This document shows, one piece after another, positions 34,634 to 42,297 of a stretch of DNA of 64,000 bases (positions are counted from its first letter, which is position 1; every line of letters begins with the position of its first letter). A model generated the notes under the pieces. It saw only the letters and a list, made by a program, of their open reading frames with translations. It ran no database searches and was not told where the DNA came from. Location of the stretch: positions 164,809 to 228,808 of the forward strand of contig JAFUCJ010000006.1 in NCBI GenBank assembly GCA_017459705.1, read 5' to 3'. The translations under genes and the position numbers were made by a program. The DNA is from Candidatus Saccharimonadota bacterium. GTDB taxonomy: Bacteria; Patescibacteriota; Saccharimonadia; Saccharimonadales; Saccharimonadaceae.

Positions 34634-35827
34634 TCATACGATGACGCCACCGCCAAGACAAACCTCGCCATCATAGAAAACGGCGGACTGACCACTGGCT
34701 GGGCGCTTGATTTCGGTGTCGAAGTAAAGCGTGTCGCCCTGCAAGGTGGCGGGGATGAGCGGGGCGCGGTGACGAAGACGTACCAAGATATTCTGGGCGG
34801 GTCCTGCCCGAAATATAATATCTTTAAGCGCTAGCCCTTTCGTCCAGATGGCGGAGTGGTTGAGGTTTCGAGAAACGTAGACAATGTTGTTCTCTAAATC
34901 TTTGCGCACGACGTAGTACGGAAGACCGGAGTTCACGGCGCCCTTTTCGCCAGAAAGATAAAGACCGTGGCGCTGACCGATAGTGTAAAACACTGCGCCT
35001 TCGTGCATCCCGAGGACTTTCTCGGTTTCAGCCTCGCGAATTTCGCCCGGTTGAATATCGATATACTCTTTGAGAAAATCTTTCATGCCAACTTCGCCGA
35101 CAAAGCAGACGCCCATAGATTCTTTTTTGTAGGCGTTGTGAAGGCGGCGAGCCTCGGCGAGTTTTTTGACGTCGGGCTTCAACATGTCGCCGATGGGGAA
35201 TAATGTATGAGCAAGTGCTTCCTCGGATATGCGGTAAAGGAAGTAGGTCTGGTCCTTATTCTCATCGACCGCGCGCAATAAGTTTGCGTGAGGGACGCCG
35301 GCGATGTTTTCTTGACGCACTCTTGCATAGTGGCCGGTGGCGATAAAGTCCGCACCGCGCTTCATGGCTGTTTCATAGAAGAGTTTGAATTTGATTTCTT
35401 CGTTGCACATAATGTCAGGATTTGGCGTATTGCCCGTCTTGAATTCGCGGAGCATGTATTCGACAACCTTCTCACGGTAGGCGTCTTCAAAATCCCAAAC
35501 CTCAAAAGGTATGCTAAGTTTCACGGCGACACGTTTGGCGTCAGCCAAATCTTCGGCCCAAGGGCATTTCATACCTGGAAGATCCTGGCTCCAATTTTTC
35601 ATATAAATACCGGTGACGTCGTAGCCTTGTTCCTTCAAAAGCATCGCCGAGACGCTAGAATCGACACCGCCACTCATGCCGACGAAAACCTTGGTTTTAG
35701 CGGAACCTGCTGGTGACACATTGGCGGGTCCTGCCGCCACATGTTCCCCCACGCACGCTGGCGCGGGGGTCCCCCAAGTGGCGTCACCCGCCCAGTCGTT
35801 AGTACTAGCCATTCTGAATCCTTTCAT
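34634..35827 (-). CDS. mnmA: tRNA 2-thiouridylase MnmA with palindromic N-terminal extension
   Basis: Adds sulfur to U34 of Glu, Gln and Lys tRNAs. The PP-loop is GMSGGVDSS (about 50-58), the two catalytic cysteines are in NPDIMCNEEIKF and SMGVCFVGE. The typical protein starts just before the PP-loop; here about 45 extra residues precede it, about half encoded by a 70-nt palindromic element (35723-35792). The start is uncertain: ATG 35827 overlaps the end of nifS by 23 nt, and ATG 35812 is possible. nifS immediately upstream supplies the sulfur, so the pair is a thiolation operon. Confidence 0.93.
   Translation of the reverse strand: MKGFRMASTNDWAGDATWGTPAPACVGEHVAAGPANVSPAGSAKTKVFVGMSGGVDSSVSAMLLKEQGYDVTGIYMKNWSQDLPGMKCPWAEDLADAKRVAVKLSIPFEVWDFEDAYREKVVEYMLREFKTGNTPNPDIMCNEEIKFKLFYETAMKRGADFIATGHYARVRQENIAGVPHANLLRAVDENKDQTYFLYRISEEALAHTLFPIGDMLKPDVKKLAEARRLHNAYKKESMGVCFVGEVGMKDFLKEYIDIQPGEIREAETEKVLGMHEGAVFYTIGQRHGLYLSGEKGAVNSGLPYYVVRKDLENNIVYVSRNLNHSAIWTKGLALKDIIFRAGPAQNILVRLRHRAPLIPATLQGDTLYFDTEIKRPASGQSAVFYDGEVCLGGGVIV
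35723..35792. repeat. Palindromic element, family 1, in mnmA
   Basis: Terminal arms GGCGGGT (35723-35729) and ACCCGCC (35786-35792) with nested GCCGCCAC/GTGGCG and CCCCCacgc/gcgcGGGGG pairs. It is nearly identical to the elements at 49057 and 55995. It is translated on the minus strand as DATWGTPAPACVGEHVAAGP. Confidence 0.8.
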
Positions 35828-37055
35828 ATTCTTTTGTCACAACTTCATTGATGATTTTGGCGGCGGCGATGATTTGCTCCTCAGAGTTGGTCTCACCAAG
35901 AGTGAGGCGGAGCGAGCCGGCGATCTCAGAATCTGTGAGGCCGAGAGCCTTCAAGACGTGAGATTTTTCGCCTTTCGACGCGGCGCACGCGGCGCCAGTT
36001 GCAACGTAGATTTCACGCTCTTCCAAGAGGAAGACTAGACGCTCTCCATCTATACCATTATAGCATATATTGACGAAATTGTCAAGAGAGTGCTTACGGT
36101 TAATGATTTCGCAACCTCGTAAATTGCGTAGAAGTATTTCACGAAAATGAGCGTATTTTTTGCGGTTGCCGTTCAAGTGGGCCTTTGCTTCTTTGACAGC
36201 GGTAGCGAAACCAATGACGCCGGGGACGTTCTCGGTGCCAGAGCGAAGGCCTTGTTCCTGGCCACCACCGTAAATCTGGGGGGCGAGACGTACCTCATGC
36301 GACACGTAGAGTGCGCCGACGCCTTTCGGGCCGTAGATTTTGGCGGCATTGAGGGTTAGTAAATCAACTCCGAGACGAGCGACACTGACGTCGAGGAGGG
36401 TGAGCGCTTGTGAAGCGTCGGAATGGAGAAGAAGTTTGGTCCGCACGCCGCGACGAAGACGATCAAGACGCACCTCGCGGATAATAGCGGCGATTTCGGA
36501 TAAGGGCTGAATCGTACCCAGCTCACCATTGACTAGTGCAACAGAAATGAGTTCGGTGGAGTCGGTGATTTTGGCTTGCAAATCGGCGAGGTCAATGCGA
36601 CCGTAACGATCGACACGGATTGGTTCGCCGCCGCAATGTTCGGCTACGCGACGCACAGAATCATGCTCGGTAGCAAGATACAAGATTGGCGGATTCAGAA
36701 AAGCGTTCGCTCGGGACGGGTCGCTCATGCCCGCCGTCGCGGGGTTCGCGCCCTCATTCTCGGTCGTGACCTCCGAAAGCCCTCGCGTAACGCTTTTCCT
36801 GAATCCGCCATATAATATACTGCTAAGTGCAAGATTGTTGGCTTCGGTGGCGCCGGCGGTAATGACGAGATCGTGGGATTTACCTCCGATAGCGTGAGCA
36901 ATAGTGGCCTTAGCCGCCTCGTAATCGGCGGCGACTTTTTTGGCGGGAAGATAAGCGGCCGAGGGGTTGAAAAAATCCTCAGCAAAATATGAACGCATCG
37001 AAGCGAGAACCTTGTCGGACATTGGCGTAGCTGCGGCGTGATCCAAATATATCAT
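35805..37055 (-). CDS. NifS/IscS-like cysteine desulfurase with palindromic insert
   Basis: 416-residue PLP enzyme: MIYLDHAAATPMSD start, TEANNLAL, the PLP lysine in NAAKIYGPKG (the usual histidine before it is alanine) and the persulfide cysteine in ATGAACAASKG. It supplies sulfur to MnmA, whose gene follows with a 23-nt overlap. About 41 residues (GGFRKSVTRGLSE... to ...SRANAFLNP) between LALSSILY and ILYLATEHDSV are encoded by a 124-nt palindromic element and have no counterpart in the family. A consensus promoter lies inside the gene (36057-36085, minus). TATAAT is 10 nt upstream of the start. Confidence 0.92.
   Translation of the reverse strand: MIYLDHAAATPMSDKVLASMRSYFAEDFFNPSAAYLPAKKVAADYEAAKATIAHAIGGKSHDLVITAGATEANNLALSSILYGGFRKSVTRGLSEVTTENEGANPATAGMSDPSRANAFLNPPILYLATEHDSVRRVAEHCGGEPIRVDRYGRIDLADLQAKITDSTELISVALVNGELGTIQPLSEIAAIIREVRLDRLRRGVRTKLLLHSDASQALTLLDVSVARLGVDLLTLNAAKIYGPKGVGALYVSHEVRLAPQIYGGGQEQGLRSGTENVPGVIGFATAVKEAKAHLNGNRKKYAHFREILLRNLRGCEIINRKHSLDNFVNICYNGIDGERLVFLLEEREIYVATGAACAASKGEKSHVLKALGLTDSEIAGSLRLTLGETNSEEQIIAAAKIINEVVTKEYERIQNG
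36057..36085 (-). promoter_or_regulatory. Perfect sigma70 consensus inside nifS
   Basis: On the minus strand TTGACA (36085-36080), 17 nt, TGC, TATAAT (36062-36057). It is in sense orientation, about 230 nt upstream of mnmA. Confidence 0.5.
36687..36810. repeat. Palindromic element, family 2, in nifS
   Basis: Arms of 21 and 22 nt: TGGCGGATTCAG... (36687-36707) and its complement ending CTGAATCCGCCA (36789-36810), differing by one base. The 80-nt interior is GC-rich with further inverted stretches. The element interrupts the nifS reading frame without breaking it. Confidence 0.75.
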
Positions 37056-37130
37056 AACTATTATTATTATAGCATAAAATCCACCAGATGTAAAAGGGTC
37101 GCGAACAACCTGGCTATCGTATGCTAGAAC

Positions 37131-37886
37131 CTACTGGTTCTTGATTTCTGCGAGGGCCTTTTTCGCCTCCGTCTGGAAGAGAGTGGGATCCGCAGCCATA
37201 CGATTGTATTCGGCGAGCGCAGCGTCGTAAGCTGGGTTTGTGAAATACATTTTTTTCGCGGCGTAGGCACTCTCGCCGACAAATTTTTTGCTGAGCCGTT
37301 CACAGACGCGTTGAACTATTACGTCATCCGAGGCATCTGGATAGAGATGCTGAAAATATGCGGCAGCGCGGCGAAACATCGGCTTGACATCAGTATCGCG
37401 GTCGGCGCTCGACACAATGCGACCATAGATCGTCATCGGGTCGAGTTCATTGGAAGCGCGGTGGTCCATAATGGCATCAGCAATCACACGGAGCTTTTCG
37501 CGGTCAAAATGCTTTTGCATGGTTTCGTCCGTCAAGAATAGCGCCGCCGACATGAGATGGTGAAGTTTATTATTGAGCTCGCGACCGAGGTCGTGGTAAG
37601 CCGCAACGACGTAGACGATATCGTAGTCTATCTTGTCGCTCATCTTGGCTGACGGGGTAAGGGAGCTCGGCAGGTTAGCAAAGTCTTCCTGCGTGGTTTT
37701 AATCTCGCCGGCGTTGATTCGCTCAGCAAAATCAAGACTGCGCTTTATTACGTCCTTGATGTGAGATACGCCATGGCCACCGATTGCCTCGTAACGCGGA
37801 AAAATTTGGGTTTCTACGTAAAGCCGAAGCTCCGGCGAAACTGGCGCGGGCTTTTCAGTGATAGTTTGTTTAGTATTCTTATTCAT
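37131..37886 (-). CDS. HD-domain phosphohydrolase
   Basis: 251 residues. Metal-binding HD pattern: GGHGVSHIKDV (first His), VAAYHDLGRE (HD pair), IMDHRAS and a final aspartate in IVSSADRDTDV. HD proteins hydrolyse nucleotides or phosphate esters; this size resembles YedJ-like members. The C-terminal third (about 165-251) is helical and not diagnostic. TATAAT (37893-37898 on minus) is 6 nt before the start, leaderless in appearance; alaS upstream is on the same strand. Confidence 0.82.
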   Translation of the reverse strand: MNKNTKQTITEKPAPVSPELRLYVETQIFPRYEAIGGHGVSHIKDVIKRSLDFAERINAGEIKTTQEDFANLPSSLTPSAKMSDKIDYDIVYVVAAYHDLGRELNNKLHHLMSAALFLTDETMQKHFDREKLRVIADAIMDHRASNELDPMTIYGRIVSSADRDTDVKPMFRRAAAYFQHLYPDASDDVIVQRVCERLSKKFVGESAYAAKKMYFTNPAYDAALAEYNRMAADPTLFQTEAKKALAEIKNQ

Positions 37887-37913
37887 GAATCCATTATAGC
37901 ACGTCTGGGCGGA

Positions 37914-39791
37914 TTACTCTAATACTGCCTTGATACGGCGAACGCCGGCAGAAGATGACTCTTCCTTGACGATTTTGAAGTGGCCGATGATGCCAGTATG
38001 CTCGACGTGGGGGCCGCCACAAACCTCACAGGAGATGGGCTTCTCGGAGTCGCCAACGGTGTAGACTGTCAACTGCTCTGGATATTTATCCCAGAATTGC
38101 CCGTGGGCATGAAGAGTGTCGCGGGCGTAGGCTTTATCGTACTCGGCGTGGACGACCGGCAAATCTGCGGAAATCCATTCATTTACCTGATCCTCGACAG
38201 CCCTAATCTCCTCAGGGGTCAATTTATGATCACAATTGAAATCAAAACGAGTGCGCTCGGAAGTGGTGTTGCTACCTTTTTGAACGATGTCTGGCGAGAT
38301 GAGTTTCTGTAAGGCAGCGAGGAGTAGATGAGTGGCGGTGTGATATTTGATGGTTTGTTCGCCGTGATCTTCAAGGCCACCCTTAAACATGCCTTTCGAT
38401 GCAGTCTGGGAACGTTCGCGCTGTTCCTTCAAAGCGGCGTCAAATTCAGCGCGATAATGCTCTGACATGTCGATACCGCGCTTGTAACATTCCTCGACCG
38501 AAAGCTCGAGGGGGAAGCCATAGGTGTCCTGCAACTTGAACAGATCTCGACCGGACAAGCTTTGCTTAGCCGCCATTTTGAGCATCTCTTTCATGCCCTT
38601 GTTTAGGGTCGTACGGAAAGCACGCTCCTCTTTTAGCAATACGTCGAGAGCGGATTCACGATGCGTCAAGATGTTATCTGGCAAATCGCGGTAATTATCG
38701 GCGATAATCGGGACGATTTCGGAAAGGAAATTGGTCGAAATGCCAAGGTCGAGAGCGCGAAGAATCGCGCGGCGAATAAGTCGGCGCATAGCGTACCCCT
38801 GAGTCTTGTTGGACGGCGTGAGTCCTTGTGCGGCAAGTAGGTATGCCCCGCGAGTGTGATCGGCGATAATACGCATTTCGTCGGTATTATTATCGTAGTT
38901 CTTGCCGGAAATCTGTTCGAGTTTGTCAATAATAGGCTTCAAAAGTGAGATCTTGAATACGTCAAAAGAGCCGATCGAGGCCGCGGTGATGCGTTCCAGA
39001 CCGCCGCCGAAATCGACGTTTTTGTGTTCGAGTTCGGAGAAGGTGCCGTCAGGATTGCGGCGATATTGCATGAAGACTTGATTGCCAATCTCCATGAAAC
39101 GTGCGCCATCGGAGGCGGGGTGAGATTTGCCGTATTTCTCAACGTCCTGCTTGTCTTCGCCAAAGTCGTAAAACACCTCGGAGTCTGGGCCGCAGGGGTC
39201 GCCAATCGGGGTCGATTCACAACCACCGCCGCGACTCCACCAGTTTTCGTGATCGTCGTAGAAGAAAATTCGCTCGCCGTCCTTGATACCGCGCTCGTCG
39301 CCGTTTGCCGCGGAACCAATCTCGGCAATCTTGGCGTCGATACCAGCTTCCTTAAACACTTCCTGCCAGATTTCCGCCGCTTCTGTATCCTTCGGAATAC
39401 CGTATTTATCATTTCCGATAAAGCAGGTGACGTAAAGTTTGTGCGGATCGAGGCCGACCTCGCGAGTCAGAAACTCGAAGAAGTTATGAATTTGCTCTTT
39501 TTTGAAGTAATCACCGAGCGACCAGTTGCCGAGCATCTCAAAGACGGTAGTATGGCGCGGGTCGCCAACGTCGTCGATGTCCTGCAAGCGCATGGACGGC
39601 TGGGAGTCGGTAAGGCGAGTGCCGCATGGGTGCGGCTCGCCGAGAAGATACGGCAAAAGCGGTTGCATACCGGAACCAGTAAAGAGAGTAGTCGGGTCGC
39701 CTTCCAAAACTAGTGGGGCCGGCTGAATGACCTGATGACCGTGTTTAACTTGAAAATCTAGAAACTTTTGACGAATTTGATTTGCATCCAT
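37914..39791 (-). CDS. alaS: Alanyl-tRNA synthetase, short form without DHHA1/C-Ala
   Basis: 625 residues against about 870 in most bacteria. Class II catalytic core with FTGSGMQPLLPYL, RHTTVFEMLGNWSLGDYFKK and GGGLERITA (motif 3), followed by the tRNA-recognition helices and the editing domain (HTATHLL and CEVCGGPHVEHTG supply the zinc). The sequence ends right after the editing domain, so the DHHA1 and C-Ala parts, which aid dimerisation and elbow binding, are absent. TATAAT on the minus strand (39798-39803) is 6 nt before the ATG. Confidence 0.93.
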   Translation of the reverse strand: MDANQIRQKFLDFQVKHGHQVIQPAPLVLEGDPTTLFTGSGMQPLLPYLLGEPHPCGTRLTDSQPSMRLQDIDDVGDPRHTTVFEMLGNWSLGDYFKKEQIHNFFEFLTREVGLDPHKLYVTCFIGNDKYGIPKDTEAAEIWQEVFKEAGIDAKIAEIGSAANGDERGIKDGERIFFYDDHENWWSRGGGCESTPIGDPCGPDSEVFYDFGEDKQDVEKYGKSHPASDGARFMEIGNQVFMQYRRNPDGTFSELEHKNVDFGGGLERITAASIGSFDVFKISLLKPIIDKLEQISGKNYDNNTDEMRIIADHTRGAYLLAAQGLTPSNKTQGYAMRRLIRRAILRALDLGISTNFLSEIVPIIADNYRDLPDNILTHRESALDVLLKEERAFRTTLNKGMKEMLKMAAKQSLSGRDLFKLQDTYGFPLELSVEECYKRGIDMSEHYRAEFDAALKEQRERSQTASKGMFKGGLEDHGEQTIKYHTATHLLLAALQKLISPDIVQKGSNTTSERTRFDFNCDHKLTPEEIRAVEDQVNEWISADLPVVHAEYDKAYARDTLHAHGQFWDKYPEQLTVYTVGDSEKPISCEVCGGPHVEHTGIIGHFKIVKEESSSAGVRRIKAVLE

Positions 39792-39808
39792 TTTTTGATT
39801 ATATCATG

Positions 39809-39835
39809 AAAAACGCCCCTTGGGTAGGGGCGTTT
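39809..39835 (-). terminator. Intrinsic terminator of the HAD gene
   Basis: On the minus strand AAACGCCCC and GGGGCGTTT form a 9-bp stem followed by TTTTC. It separates the HAD gene from alaS. Confidence 0.75.
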
Positions 39836-39849
39836 GAAGGTGCGGGGCA

Positions 39850-40632
39850 TTACTGGGTGAGCGCGGGGCCAAACTCGGTGATAGTAGCGGGTCCGGTGGG
39901 CGACGAGGGCGGCGTGGGCGACGAAGGTGACGTGGGCGACGAGGACAACGTGGGCGCAAACTCGAAACCGTAAGCTTCGCGCAGGACCGTTTCGAGCTGG
40001 GTCGCGTTGTGAAACAGGATGCCATGGATGTCGATGCGCGCGGCGCTTTGAAGATTGTCGCGATTATCATCGATGACGAGTACATTGGATGAGGAAATAT
40101 CAATGTCATGCAGGACATTCGGGAAGAAGTCCTCGTCATTTTTGACGCACCCCATATCGCAGGACCAATACTCGTCGCTCATCAATTTGAAAACGTCGGG
40201 ATGATAGAGTTTCAACTCATTGAGACGCTCGGCGATATGATCGCTCACCAGAATAAACTGAGGCGCACCCTCGACGTAATCGTCCTCACCTCGCCCGGAA
40301 TTGACGGAGCGGGGGTGGCGGACGATACGCCGGTAGAGATCCAGCGTGCCAGGGATAGTGATTTTCAGATTTTCGCTAAATAGTGCCTCGATTTCGTCGA
40401 TACTAAATGGCCACTTGTTGTAGGCGAAAAACTTGTGCCAGTAGGCGTCCTCGGTGATGCGGCCGCGCATCAGGTTCAGAAAGTCGTCCTTGATCCAGAG
40501 TCTACGCGTCGCAAATCGCCCCATCAGCTCAACGCGTTCCGCCGGAGTCTTGCCGTAGCGGGCCGCAACGAGCTGTTCGAGCCCAGTAATGCCTTGGATA
40601 AGAACTTCGGACAAATCTGTCAAGATTACCAT
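39850..40632 (-). CDS. HAD-superfamily hydrolase with repeat-derived Ser/Pro tail
   Basis: 260 residues. Motif I is MVILTDLSEVLIQG (nucleophile D with a serine at +2 instead of the usual aspartate), motif II is FILVSDH, and motif IV is VLVIDDNRDNL; a helical cap lies between. The +2 serine may mean altered phosphotransfer. The last ~30 residues (SSSPTSPSSPTPPSSPTGP...) come from an 18-bp tandem repeat (39896-39961). AGGGGG precedes the ATG. Confidence 0.78.
   Translation of the reverse strand: MVILTDLSEVLIQGITGLEQLVAARYGKTPAERVELMGRFATRRLWIKDDFLNLMRGRITEDAYWHKFFAYNKWPFSIDEIEALFSENLKITIPGTLDLYRRIVRHPRSVNSGRGEDDYVEGAPQFILVSDHIAERLNELKLYHPDVFKLMSDEYWSCDMGCVKNDEDFFPNVLHDIDISSSNVLVIDDNRDNLQSAARIDIHGILFHNATQLETVLREAYGFEFAPTLSSSPTSPSSPTPPSSPTGPATITEFGPALTQ
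39896..39961. repeat. 18-bp tandem repeat, about 3.6 units
   Basis: Units start GTGGGCGACGA at 39896, 39914 and 39932, with a partial unit at 39950. They encode the Ser/Pro/Thr tail of the HAD protein on the minus strand. Confidence 0.8.
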
Positions 40633-40690
40633 ATAAGTACCCCCTATTGTTATATGTGCGGTATAAAAATATCCGACTCATACTATGATA

Positions 40691-42001
40691 TCATGAAAGC
40701 GTGGTGCTGTCAATGCGGGGGGCTAGGTAGAGCGGAAAGTTGTCGATGTGCTCATTGACCTTGTAGGGGAGTAGCGAAAGTTTGACGGCGCGAGAAATGG
40801 CAGGATTCTTGCGCAGAAAACTATTTAGCGAAGCGGATGATGTATTGGTGCCGGATTTTACCTCAATGGGCAGTATTTCGCCCTGAGCGGTTTGGACCAT
40901 AAAATCGATTTCGGCTCGGGAATCGTCGGTGGCATAATAATATGGGTCGTATTTTGCGGCACGAAGTTCCTGAAAGACAAATTGCTCCGCCAAGGCACCC
41001 TTAAATTCGCCGAACAGATCGTTGCCGCCCAGTATCGACTGGATCGGCAGACGTGCCTTCGCGCCGAGTAATCCCACGTCGAGCATAAATAACTTGAAAA
41101 TATTGCGATCGGCATACACAGAAAGTGGGATTTTGGCAGTATTTGCCCGCGTGACGCGAGTAGTAATACCGGTATCTTCCAACCAGAGCAGGGCGGCGTC
41201 ATAATCCTTAGCGCGTGCACCGGTGCGAATCATATTGAAAATAAACTTGCGGTTTTCCTTTGCCAGTTCACGAGGTAGAATGTCAAAAATCTCCCTAATC
41301 CGCGGAGCGATGGTGATTGGGGCATGTTTGGAGAAATCCTGATCGTAAGCATTCAGAATGGCCGACTGCACGTCACGGACCGTTAGGAGATTGCCCTCAT
41401 CTAGGTAGTTTTTGATGACGGCAGGCATACCACCGGTGATAAAATAGGTTTTCAGCAAATCATTTAGCGTGTCATGGAATGCACCAATTTGTTCGGGATT
41501 GCCGCTTTCAAGCAGATCGGCGTAGCTATCTTTGCCCACGGCGCGCAAAAACTCCGCAAAAGTCATGGGGTAGATGTCAATCATATCGACCTTGCCAACC
41601 GGAAATGATGCGCCCTCGTGGAGAGCGATGCCGAGAAGACTGCCAGCAACGGCGACATGATAATCCGGGGCGTTCTCACAAAAATATTTAAGGGACGCGA
41701 GGGCTCTCGGTATTTCCTGTATTTCGTCGAGAATGATCAGCGTGTCATTTTTGGTAATTTTCTGACCAGAGACAACTTCGAGGTTGTTAACTATGCGTTC
41801 CACATCGTAATCCAAAGCAAATGTGGAGAGCATGTCTGGGTTATTATCGAGATTTATGTAGGCGCAGTGTGCGTATTCGGTGCGACCAAACTCCTGCAAT
41901 AGCCACGTTTTGCCTACCTGACGCGCCCCACGCAAAACAAGTGGCTTACGGCCGGCCTTGTTCTTCCATGCGCGTAGCTCCTGAATTTTATTGCGATACA
42001 T
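40691..42001 (-). CDS. AAA ATPase with DUF4143 / nuclease-like C-terminal domain (copy 1)
   Basis: 436 residues. Walker A LRGARQVGKTW (about 21-31), Walker B LIILDEIQE, an arginine-rich PVGKVDMIDIYPMTF segment, then DUF4143. The C-terminal part has AEIDFMVQTAQGEILPIEVKSG, a D-x(n)-E-x-K pattern like PD-(D/E)XK nucleases. The family is common in bacteria and its role is not settled; mobility, defence and regulatory roles have been suggested. A paralogue of equal length is at 46138. GGAGAG precedes the ATG; three dyad repeats of 33-bp period overlap its promoter. Confidence 0.85.
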   Translation of the reverse strand: MYRNKIQELRAWKNKAGRKPLVLRGARQVGKTWLLQEFGRTEYAHCAYINLDNNPDMLSTFALDYDVERIVNNLEVVSGQKITKNDTLIILDEIQEIPRALASLKYFCENAPDYHVAVAGSLLGIALHEGASFPVGKVDMIDIYPMTFAEFLRAVGKDSYADLLESGNPEQIGAFHDTLNDLLKTYFITGGMPAVIKNYLDEGNLLTVRDVQSAILNAYDQDFSKHAPITIAPRIREIFDILPRELAKENRKFIFNMIRTGARAKDYDAALLWLEDTGITTRVTRANTAKIPLSVYADRNIFKLFMLDVGLLGAKARLPIQSILGGNDLFGEFKGALAEQFVFQELRAAKYDPYYYATDDSRAEIDFMVQTAQGEILPIEVKSGTNTSSASLNSFLRKNPAISRAVKLSLLPYKVNEHIDNFPLYLAPRIDSTTLS

Positions 42002-42057
42002 ATTTTCTCTCCTATGGGCGTAAATTAGGGTGATATCTATGCTTAATTATAGCAAAA

Positions 42058-42140
42058 GTTGCAAAAAGTGCAACATAAATACAATAAAAAGTTGCAAAAA
42101 GTGCAACATAAATACAATAAAAAGTTGCAAAAAGTGTATG
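42058..42140. repeat. Three 33-bp tandem repeats, each with a GTTGCA-N5-TGCAAC dyad
   Basis: Units start at 42058, 42091 and 42124. The first two dyads are perfect, the third decays in its right half. On the minus strand the first unit supplies TTGCAC, 16 nt before the extended -10 TGCTATAAT at about 42052-42047, so the dyad covers the -35 of the ATPase promoter. Confidence 0.8.
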
Positions 42141-42213
42141 CCGGACGCATAAAATAGCATCAAGCGGCGGTTGCGGGCGGCGATTGGGTGGCGATAATGG
42201 CTTGATGATATTG

Positions 42214-42263
42214 ACGTCCGAGCGGGACTAATGATAGGCAATATGTCCGACTCGGATGTTTTT
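42214..42263 (+). terminator. Terminator-like hairpin ahead of the murein-hydrolase gene
   Basis: ACGTCCGAG (42214-42222) pairs with CTCGGATGT (42251-42259), with inner GGAC/GTCC pairs, followed by TTTTTC. No known transcript enters from the left, so it may be an insulator or end a short upstream RNA. Confidence 0.4.
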
Positions 42264-42297
42264 CAAAAAGTTGGCGCATGTGTGGTATAATGGGGTT

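Noticed and set aside
34020..34676. 218-residue ORF opposite DUF1846
   Set aside because: Antisense shadow; DUF1846 coding signal is clear on the other strand.
36725..36985. Minus-strand ORF in nifS with alternate frame
   Set aside because: It overlaps the nifS frame and the palindrome and shows no homology-like pattern.
39024..39713. 229-residue plus-strand ORF opposite alaS
   Set aside because: A shadow frame of alaS; all the conserved signal is on the minus strand.
42058..42140. CRISPR array
   Set aside because: Direct abutting repeats of one unit, only three copies, over a promoter.
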